A program made the translations under genes and the position numbers. A stretch of DNA of 9,325 bases from JBPOIC01 sp052034865 (lineage in GTDB: Bacteria; UBA10199; JADFYH01): positions 1 through 9,325 of the forward strand of contig JBPOIC010000017.1 of assembly GCA_052034865.1 (NCBI GenBank), read 5' to 3'. Of the stretch, positions 1-5,412 are shown in pieces. The first letter of the stretch is position 1; each line of letters opens with the position of its first letter. The notes under the pieces were generated by a model. The model saw only the letters and a program-made list of their open reading frames with translations, had not been told where the DNA came from and searched no databases.

Positions 1-408
1 AGCGACGACCATAATAATGCTTTTTAAAATCCCTTCAGAAACAGAGCGGATTTGAGTGATCTGCTCAAAGAATTTCTCCAGCTCAACCGGAGGAGGCCAA
101 TATCGGTTTTGCAATTCCATCAATAGATCTACCCCTAAAAGGATAAAGAGGATCCAGACGATGGCAATCGCAAAATCCCGAAGTAAAGGAGGCTTCCAAA
201 TTTCCCATTCATCCAGATTCTGCTCATAGACTCGTGAGATGAAAACGCAGGGAAAAAAAAGAAAAACCACTTGATTCAAAAAGAGGCCCAGAATTCCAAA
301 AGCTTCTGAAAGGTAGAGTCCGGCCAGGAAATATGGAAGATAAACGGCCAGAAAAAACCCGAAAGTAGCGGGGGGGCTTAAAGGAACAGGTCTTGAGAGT
401 GGAAACAT
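1..408 (-). CDS. Multi-pass membrane protein, N-terminal part (possible CPBP-family intramembrane protease)
   Basis: This reading frame opens at ATG 408-406 and stays open for 136 codons to the left edge, so only the N-terminus is visible. It has hydrophobic stretches at about residues 16-33, 37-57 and 79-97, and another begins near 127. Between them are short polar loops such as SRVYEQNLDEWEIWK. This arrangement, followed by a helix entering the missing part, recalls CPBP (CAAX/bacteriocin-processing) metalloproteases. The diagnostic EExxxR and later His motifs would lie outside the window, so that name is an inference. A second in-frame ATG at 426-424 would add six residues (MGVKNF); a TGA lies a few codons further upstream. 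Neither start has a strong ribosome binding site. The gene is divergent from hisG across a short spacer and shows no functional link to it. Early codons include a run of seven C on the coding strand. Confidence 0.7.
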   Translation of the reverse strand, partial: MFPLSRPVPLSPPATFGFFLAVYLPYFLAGLYLSEAFGILGLFLNQVVFLFFPCVFISRVYEQNLDEWEIWKPPLLRDFAIAIVWILFILLGVDLLMELQNRYWPPPVELEKFFEQITQIRSVSEGILKSIIMVVA

Positions 409-536
409 AAAATTCTTTACACCCATTTCGAGGATGTGGTTTCAATGCGTTTTACCGGATCGCCCTGCAGGCATCCGTGATGGTTCTGTTATCCAATCTA
501 TTCCTCAAAGGATCAAACTTAAAAGAAGGATTATTT
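409..536. other. Divergent intergenic region between membrane gene and hisG
   Basis: This spacer must hold promoters for both divergent genes. I see TTTACA at 416-421 on the plus strand, but no convincing -10 hexamer at normal spacing, so I do not call a promoter. A mini-ORF of 11 codons (445-480, MRFTGSPCRHP) has a GAGGA at 430-434, but it holds a single His codon and so does not look like a histidine attenuator leader. Confidence 0.5.
525..530 (+). promoter_or_regulatory. Ribosome binding site of hisG
   Basis: GAAGGA sits six bases before ATG 537. It decides the start: the frame is open further upstream (GTG 477, ATG 480), but those starts lack a comparable site and would add residues that do not look like HisG. 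Confidence 0.8.
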
Positions 537-1412
537 ATGAGCAATACCCTCCGACTTGGGCTTCCCAAAGGCTCTCTCCAGGATTCCACCTTTCGTCTGT
601 TTAAAAAAGCGGGCTGGTCGATCAATATTGGATCACGCGCTTATGTCCCCTCGATCGATGATCCGGAGTTGCAAGGACTTCTTATCCGTTCCCAGGAAAT
701 GAGCCGCTATGTCGAAAAGGGAGTTTTGGATGTAGGTCTTTGCGGGAGGGACTGGGTGATGGAGAATGCCTCCGACGTGCATGAAGTTTGCGAGTTGCGC
801 TATTCAAAGGTGAGTTTAAATCCCATTCGCTGGGTTATTGCCGTCCCGAAAGATTCAGACATTCAATCCTCCGCCGATCTGAACGGTAAACGCATCTCCA
901 CGGAGCTGGTCGATTACACCAAGCGCTACCTGAAATCGAAAGGCGTTCAGGCCGAAGTCGAATTCTCCTGGGGAGCAACCGAAGTAAAACCTCCCTTGCT
1001 GGCGGATGCGATTGTTGAGCTTACCGAAACCGGTTCTTCCCTGCGCGCCAACAATTTAAGAATTGTTGAATCGATTCTGGAATCGGTTACTGTCATGATC
1101 ACCAACAAGGCCGCCTGGCAAAATCCCTGGAAGCGGCAGAAAATTGAAAACATCGCTCTCATGCTCCATGGGGCCTTGCTGGCCGAAGAAAAAGTTGGTC
1201 TTAAAATGAATGTGCCGAAAAATCAGCTTCAGGCCGTGATTGAAAAACTTCCCGCCCTTCATACCCCTACGATCTCCCAACAATCCGATCAGGACTGGGT
1301 TTCCATCGAAGTCATTGTGGATGAGAAAAAAGTCCGCGACATCATTCCCGATTTAAAACGCGCTGGTGCTTCAGGGGTGGTCGAATATCCGCTCAATAAA
1401 GTAATTTACTGA
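537..1412 (+). CDS. hisG: ATP phosphoribosyltransferase, long form (HisG)
   Basis: HisG catalyses the first step of histidine synthesis, joining ATP and PRPP to give phosphoribosyl-ATP in the cytoplasm. The protein is 291 residues from ATG 537. It begins with the family N-terminus LGLPKGSLQ (7-15), followed by GLCGRDWV (67-74), STELVDYTKRYL (about 121-132) and SWGATEVKPPL (144-154). The PRPP-binding signature is ADAIVELTETGSSL (156-169). Residues from about 205 to the end match the HisG_C ACT-like regulatory domain, with MNVPKNQL (224-231) and a terminal EYPLNKVIY. Length and domain content mark the long form, which is feedback-inhibited by histidine and needs no HisZ partner. No other his gene is in the window; the gene stands alone between a divergent membrane gene and a convergent cluster. 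No clear rho-independent terminator follows the stop. Confidence 0.96.
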   Translation: MSNTLRLGLPKGSLQDSTFRLFKKAGWSINIGSRAYVPSIDDPELQGLLIRSQEMSRYVEKGVLDVGLCGRDWVMENASDVHEVCELRYSKVSLNPIRWVIAVPKDSDIQSSADLNGKRISTELVDYTKRYLKSKGVQAEVEFSWGATEVKPPLLADAIVELTETGSSLRANNLRIVESILESVTVMITNKAAWQNPWKRQKIENIALMLHGALLAEEKVGLKMNVPKNQLQAVIEKLPALHTPTISQQSDQDWVSIEVIVDEKKVRDIIPDLKRAGASGVVEYPLNKVIY

Positions 1413-1519
1413 TTTTCCGTTATCAGAATTTATGAAGGTTTTTTCTGTACAGGGGGGGGAATTTCTTCCGTCGAGTGTGGAGATGAACTCCTTCTCTTTT
1501 GCAAAACAGAGACATTGAG

Positions 1520-1614
1520 TGAAACTTGATTTTCTACCTTCCCGACCTTTCCTCTCTTCCCGGTTCAAAGATAGGGAATGGAATCTGCCCCGAAAATATC
1601 TTCAATTCTCCTCT
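1520..1614 (+). repeat. Diverged copy of the intergenic repeat at 5154-5245
   Basis: Four blocks match in order and in the same orientation. TGAAACTTGATT (1520-1531) matches TGAAGTTTGATT (5154-5165) at 10 of 12 bases. TTCTACCTTCCCGA (1532-1545) matches 5173-5186 at 13 of 14. TTCAAAGATAGGGAA (1564-1578) matches TACAAAGGAGGGGAA at 12 of 15. AATTCTCCTCT (1604-1614) is identical to 5235-5245. The total spans are 95 and 92 bases, with a few indels between blocks. The hairpin present in the other copy is largely destroyed here. I judge it an old copy of the same repeat, found by eye and not scored statistically. Confidence 0.5.
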
Positions 1615-1633
1615 GGCAGCCAGGGCTTCCAGA
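1612..1633 (-). terminator. Imperfect hairpin just after the transglutaminase stop
   Basis: TCTGG (1612-1616) pairs with CCAGA (1629-1633), and AGC (1618-1620) pairs with GCT (1626-1628) after one mismatch, leaving a four-base loop. It lies just beyond the minus-strand stop codon at 1638-1640. No T-rich tract follows on the minus strand, so it is at best a rho-dependent or mRNA 3'-end structure. Confidence 0.25.
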
Positions 1634-1637
1634 TCCT

Positions 1638-2543
1638 CTAGTAAGAAACAGAATTTTCTCCCCCTGTTTCTTTCAGCCGTGTGACTGTCACTCCCACTCC
1701 AATCGTTTGCGCCGCACTTCCCAAATAAACCCCACGAATCGGAATGACATCGCCATAATCACGCCCCCACGCAACTGTCAGATGTTGAGAGGTAGGCAAT
1801 TGATTGTTCGTTGGATCAAAATCGACCCAACCCATCCCTGGCAAAAAAACCGAAACCCAGGCATGGGAGGCATCAGCTCCAACCAGCTTGGGTTTTTCAG
1901 GGGTAGATATCGTTTCGATATAGCCACTGACATAGCGCGCCGAAAAGCCGAGCGAGCGCAGTCCCCCGATCATCAAATGAGCAAAGTCCTGACAAACTCC
2001 CTTACGCATTTTCAGAACGTCTTCTGGCGAAGTTGTGAGGGTGGTGCTGTTGGGGATGTAGCGAAATTCCTGATAAATTCGTGTATTCAGATCCTGCACG
2101 GCTTCTAAAAACGGACGCCCAGGAGAAAACGAAAGCCGCGCGTAATCGGCGAGATTGGCACTTTTATAAATGAAAGGAGAATCCGAATGGTATTGCCGGA
2201 CTTCACGAAAGGATTCCCGGGGAAGAATTTCCAGGACCTGCTCCCAGGGAAGGCTTGCGGGAAGAGAAGAAAATGAACGGGGGATGATTTCCAGGGTGCT
2301 GGTCGAGAGAATGTCGAGAGCCAGATGCGACTTCTCAATGGAGAAAAAGAGACAGGAGTTTAAAAAAAAGTCTGGCCGTTCATGGGCGCGCAAGGGAGGA
2401 GGATCTATCATCAGACTATGATCGAGCAGATGTTGATAGTCCGTCGCACGCGGTCTGAGATGGGCCTCATTGAGGCTGAGATGGATGGGCGCGTCGTAGC
2501 GATAACTCGTCCGATGTTCAACTTGATAGAGATAGGCAGTCAT
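1638..2543 (-). CDS. Transglutaminase-like cysteine peptidase family protein (COG1305 type)
   Basis: This 301-residue protein has an N-terminal bacterial transglutaminase-associated beta domain (about 5-85, opening with VEHRTSYRYDAPIHLS) and a papain-fold transglutaminase core (about 145-250). The likely catalytic triad is intact: Cys184 in GVCQDFAHL, His227 in ASHAWVSVFLP and Asp243 in DFDPTNN. There is no signal peptide or membrane segment, so it is probably cytoplasmic. Such proteins could transfer acyl groups or hydrolyse amide or isopeptide bonds; the substrate is unknown. The start ATG overlaps the stop of the upstream ATP-grasp gene (ATGA) and has no ribosome binding site of its own, which points to translational coupling. 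In related genomes this family sits beside ATP-grasp/alpha-E and DUF2126 genes (Rv2569c is a relative, from memory). Family assignment is firm; function is inferred. Confidence 0.93.
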   Translation of the reverse strand: MTAYLYQVEHRTSYRYDAPIHLSLNEAHLRPRATDYQHLLDHSLMIDPPPLRAHERPDFFLNSCLFFSIEKSHLALDILSTSTLEIIPRSFSSLPASLPWEQVLEILPRESFREVRQYHSDSPFIYKSANLADYARLSFSPGRPFLEAVQDLNTRIYQEFRYIPNSTTLTTSPEDVLKMRKGVCQDFAHLMIGGLRSLGFSARYVSGYIETISTPEKPKLVGADASHAWVSVFLPGMGWVDFDPTNNQLPTSQHLTVAWGRDYGDVIPIRGVYLGSAAQTIGVGVTVTRLKETGGENSVSY

Positions 2544-5107
2544 ATGAGTTTAGAGCGTTGCGGTTTTTGACGAATCTGCGAATGGACCAGGTAGCGATCG
2601 TTCAAGGCCTCATAGAGCTTGCGAGCGTTGGATTCCAGATCGGAAATGTATTCAGCAAGATGGGTTCGCAATCCGCTCTCATCTTTTTTTTCCAAAGATT
2701 GTACGTCAGTCAGACGAACTTTGGTTAAGCTTTCCAGAATGAGTCGTTGTTCGAGATTCAAACCATTCTTGTTTCGCTTGTTTAAGCTGTGGATGTGGTC
2801 CGAAATGACGCGTAGCTGATAGGCCAGCGATTGAGGATTGCTCTCATCACACAAGATCAGGTCAAATACCGAGGTAAACTCAATCTGGGCAGGATAGCGC
2901 CTGCGATACGTAATAATGCCTTCCATGATTTCCAGAAACGATTGCAAGACGGTTGCTTCATCGGTGAGGGGCCTTAAAATCATGTGACGGATGAGCCCAA
3001 GAATTCCCAACACTCGCTCCAGTCTTTTTCCCATCTCCAGAAATCGCCAACCCTGTCCTCGCGACATGCTTTCGGAGGCCAGCCCATCAAAGGAGGCGAG
3101 CATCAGAATCAGCCTGTCCAAAAACTCCAGGACTTCATCACAACTTGGATTCTGCAAGGTTTTAACCTGATCGAGGCTCTCATGAATCTGAATGAATATT
3201 CGCCAGGCATCGTTGGACAGACGATCGCGCACGGCCTGTGCAGCGACGTAGAGCGAGGAAAGCATGCCGGCAAAAGTTGTTTTATCAGCGGAGTTTTTCA
3301 GAAGGGTGAGAAGATCCTGCGAAGAAATTTCCAGGGTCTGCAGATCGTCGTTCGATGAAGTAAGGGAGTTGAGGCTGGGAAGAGGGTGGATCATGCAAGA
3401 CACGGCATCCCGCAAAACAACTTCCAGTGAGGCCTGCGCAAAGATGGATTCGTCGACCTGCAAAAGCAAAAAAGAACGCAGGAGTCTGGATTGAAAATGA
3501 GTCCGCTCGACATAGCGTCCCAGCCAGAAAAGATTATCGGCCACACGGCTGACGACATCCCCGCCGGTTCTTAGGATTTCTGAATTGGTCGAAGGTTGGG
3601 GCAATAATGAAAAAGCGGGTACCGGGTTGTCAGACAAAACCCAGGTGTCTTTGCAGCCTCCTCCCCGCCGATCAGAAACAATCGACTCTGTGATTGAAGA
3701 AGAAAAACGCGCTAATCCTCCTGGCATGACCTGATAGGAATCTCCCGTCGCAAATACAAAAGCCCTGAGAGATAAAGACCTGGCCTCCAGATATTTGGTA
3801 GAAAAAACAGGCCCTCGCGAAAGTGCCACTTTTTGTTGAGCAATGTAGGAATGAGGTTCTGCCTGAATGCGCTCTAGCAAACGCTCAAGGTCGCCTGAAG
3901 AAATCGAATCCGGATAAAGCGAGGTGTGCCCTTTCCATTTCTCAACCGGTTTGATGACATAATCATCCAGGCGATTTAAAACATTCTGAAGATTTTTTTC
4001 CTGTCCTAACCAGAAAGTGGGTACCGAAGGGATTTTCAGTGGCTCTCCCAAAAGCCGTTCGCAAAGCGGAGAAAGAAAGCTCATGAAAGCCGGGTTTTCC
4101 ATTAGGCCCGCGCCAGGCACGTTGACGATCGCCACGTGATGTAGCCTCCATGCCTGCAGCAAACCGGTGACGCCCTGAAAAACAGATCCTTCCAGTTCCA
4201 AAGGATCGGTGAGAACATCATCGACAAATCTCAGTACCACATCGACCGGTTGAAGCCCGAGCAGGGTTTTTAAGTAAATGTGATCTTCCCGGTAAGACAG
4301 ATCTTCTCCCAGAACGAGAGGATAGCCCAGATAGCGTGCCAGATAGGAATGTTCGAAATAATCTGCCGATTGAGGTCCTGGGCTTAAAACCACGATGTTC
4401 GGATTGTCTTTATGCGCTGGGGCCATTGATGCCAGATGATCGCGAAAACCCTGAAAAGTCGATGCCAGCCGGTAGACATGACTTTTTTGAAACGGTGTTG
4501 AAAGGATGCGGGAGAGAATAATGCGATTTTCAAGAGCGTAGCCCACACCTAACAACGATTGAAGGCGATCTCCCAGGACACAGAATGATCCATCGCTTAA
4601 ACGGCCAATATCCGCGGCATACAGATGCAGGTAGCGCTCCTGCAAAGAAAGTACGCCGTGACAGGCTCTGAGAAAACCCGAGGCAGTGGCAATGATTTCA
4701 GCAGGGATGAGTCCTTCTTCGACCATCTTCATGGGACCGTATAGATCCTGAAGAATCAGATTTAAAAGAGTCGCCCGCTGGCGAAGACCTTCCTCAATGG
4801 TTTTCCATTCGGTTTCGTGCAGACAGTGGGGAATCAGATCCAGGTTCCAGGGACGAAGATGGGAATTTTTCTCTTCAAAGGCATTAAAGAGGATACCATT
4901 GCGGTGAAACAGTCGGAGAATCTGATTCTGAAGACGATGAATTTCTTGAAGAGGGATCGATTCGAAGTGGCTGAGAATCTGTTGCCAGCCCAGAGGCGCT
5001 TTTCCTTGGCGTCCCAAAACTTCATCAAAGGCAGGTCCCGTATGTTGGGAGGGATAGTCCCAGAGCTGGATGGAAGAAATAGTTTGCGACTCATTGTTTT
5101 CAGTCAT
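2540..5107 (-). CDS. Circularly permuted ATP-grasp protein fused to alpha-E domain (COG2308 + COG2307)
   Basis: This 855-residue protein is a fusion. Residues about 40-495 form the circularly permuted ATP-grasp domain (DUF404/DUF407 family). Family landmarks include RPWNLDLIP (85-93), GLRQRATLLN (107-116), YAADIGR (163-169), GVGYALENR (187-195), LSPGPQSADYFEHSYLAR (241-258), the YVIKP lysine (Lys386, probable ATP contact), VMPGGLAR (460-467) and GGGCKDTWVL (482-491). Residues from about 515 form the all-helical alpha-E domain (DUF403), opening with VVSRVADNLFWLGRYVERT (518-536). The two are often separate adjacent genes; mycobacterial Rv2567 is a similar fusion, from memory. ATP-grasp enzymes use ATP to form amide bonds through an acyl phosphate; a peptide-ligase role is predicted, with substrate unknown. 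No signal peptide is visible. The gene overlaps the downstream transglutaminase gene by four bases. The segment VLRFVDDVLTDPLELEGS departs from the usual signature (see findings). Confidence 0.93.
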   Translation of the reverse strand: MTENNESQTISSIQLWDYPSQHTGPAFDEVLGRQGKAPLGWQQILSHFESIPLQEIHRLQNQILRLFHRNGILFNAFEEKNSHLRPWNLDLIPHCLHETEWKTIEEGLRQRATLLNLILQDLYGPMKMVEEGLIPAEIIATASGFLRACHGVLSLQERYLHLYAADIGRLSDGSFCVLGDRLQSLLGVGYALENRIILSRILSTPFQKSHVYRLASTFQGFRDHLASMAPAHKDNPNIVVLSPGPQSADYFEHSYLARYLGYPLVLGEDLSYREDHIYLKTLLGLQPVDVVLRFVDDVLTDPLELEGSVFQGVTGLLQAWRLHHVAIVNVPGAGLMENPAFMSFLSPLCERLLGEPLKIPSVPTFWLGQEKNLQNVLNRLDDYVIKPVEKWKGHTSLYPDSISSGDLERLLERIQAEPHSYIAQQKVALSRGPVFSTKYLEARSLSLRAFVFATGDSYQVMPGGLARFSSSITESIVSDRRGGGCKDTWVLSDNPVPAFSLLPQPSTNSEILRTGGDVVSRVADNLFWLGRYVERTHFQSRLLRSFLLLQVDESIFAQASLEVVLRDAVSCMIHPLPSLNSLTSSNDDLQTLEISSQDLLTLLKNSADKTTFAGMLSSLYVAAQAVRDRLSNDAWRIFIQIHESLDQVKTLQNPSCDEVLEFLDRLILMLASFDGLASESMSRGQGWRFLEMGKRLERVLGILGLIRHMILRPLTDEATVLQSFLEIMEGIITYRRRYPAQIEFTSVFDLILCDESNPQSLAYQLRVISDHIHSLNKRNKNGLNLEQRLILESLTKVRLTDVQSLEKKDESGLRTHLAEYISDLESNARKLYEALNDRYLVHSQIRQKPQRSKLI

Positions 5108-5114
5108 CCCTGGG

Positions 5115-5120
5115 TCTCCT
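5115..5120 (-). promoter_or_regulatory. Ribosome binding site of the ATP-grasp/alpha-E gene
   Basis: AGGAGA on the minus strand lies seven bases before ATG 5107-5105, which supports this start codon. Confidence 0.7.
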
Positions 5121-5131
5121 GTTGGGTGTTT

Positions 5132-5137
5132 TTTATA
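5132..5137 (-). promoter_or_regulatory. Possible -10 box for the ATP-grasp/alpha-E gene
   Basis: TATAAA occurs on the minus strand about 24 bases before the start codon and upstream of the ribosome binding site. No good -35 hexamer lies at 16-18 bases. It may give this gene a promoter of its own in the gap, but the call is weak. Confidence 0.2.
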
Positions 5138-5153
5138 GGGTAGAGCGATATAT

Positions 5154-5245
5154 TGAAGTTTGATTGTTGGATTTCTACCTCCCCGAGCTCCTCCTTACAA
5201 AGGAGGGGAAATTGGATTCAGCGTTTTTCTTCTGAATTCTCCTCT
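5154..5245 (+). repeat. Direct-repeat copy paired with 1520-1614
   Basis: This is the better-preserved copy of the repeat also seen after hisG, in the same orientation. It begins about 20 bases before the left inverted arm described below and continues through it, so the conserved unit is larger than the hairpin alone. The pair brackets the transglutaminase and ATP-grasp genes. Confidence 0.5.
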
Positions 5246-5338
5246 CCTCATCAATAACACGTCATGCGCTTTCTCGTTCTGCCTTCTGATTGTTTTTACT
5301 TCCCTCCTTTGGAGGGGTGCCCGTCAGGGCGGGATGGT
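5177..5338. repeat. Small intergenic element with inverted, hairpin-forming ends
   Basis: The left arm (5177-5210) and right arm (5300-5338) are imperfect inverted copies of each other. The left arm carries the hairpin CCTCCTT (5190-5196), loop ACA, AAGGAGG (5200-5206). The right arm carries CCCTCC (5302-5307), loop TTT, GGAGGG (5311-5316), then a second hairpin GCCC (5319-5322), loop GTCA, GGGC (5327-5330). Between them is about 90 bases with no gene. Elements with such CCCCTCCTT...AAGGAGGGG ends are, from memory, scattered between genes in many bacterial genomes and resemble non-autonomous (MITE-like) or REP-like elements. No T-tract follows either arm on the minus strand, so it is not an obvious terminator. 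It sits between two genes that are usually tightly clustered, which suggests a later insertion. Confidence 0.6.
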
Positions 5339-5412
5339 CCTGCGAGAGTTTGAATCCTGGTTCTTTCTGTCTTCTCTATCCTATTCCCTCACTTTTACCC
5401 ACCCGTCTTTCA
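5339..5412. other. Remaining spacer after the DUF2126 gene
   Basis: This is a pyrimidine-rich stretch on the plus strand between the element and the stop of the large gene. No gene, hairpin or promoter is recognised. Confidence 0.5.

Larger units (their letters stand above)
1413..1637. other. Convergent intergenic region
   Basis: This spacer lies between the stop of hisG and the stop of the transglutaminase gene. It contains a run of eight G at 1452-1459, a decayed repeat at 1520-1614 and an imperfect hairpin at 1612-1633. A short minus-strand open frame crosses it, but its composition gives no support for a gene. Confidence 0.6.

Noticed and set aside
224..445. Minus-strand ORF of 73 codons overlapping the left membrane gene
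   Set aside because: It is a frame-shifted shadow of the 1-408 membrane gene, whose frame shows a clear alternation of hydrophobic and polar segments; the shadow product is Phe/Ser/Arg-rich noise.
465..472. Palindrome CCTGCAGG upstream of hisG
   Set aside because: An isolated eight-base palindrome is expected by chance and has no partner site nearby.
445..480. Mini-ORF that might be a histidine attenuator leader
   Set aside because: It has only one His codon, and I see no terminator/antiterminator pair before hisG.
477..536. Upstream extension of hisG to GTG 477 or ATG 480
   Set aside because: The extra 20 residues do not resemble HisG, and a good ribosome binding site precedes ATG 537.
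1452..1459. Run of eight G as a phase-variation tract
   Set aside because: It lies between convergent stop codons, away from any start or promoter.
1371..1568. Minus-strand 65-codon ORF in the convergent spacer
   Set aside because: It overlaps the end of hisG and the decayed repeat, has low-complexity Arg/Glu/Gly residues at its start, and resembles no family.
1578..2108. Plus-strand 176-codon ORF opposite the transglutaminase gene
   Set aside because: It is antisense to a gene with an intact catalytic triad and lacks any recognisable domain.
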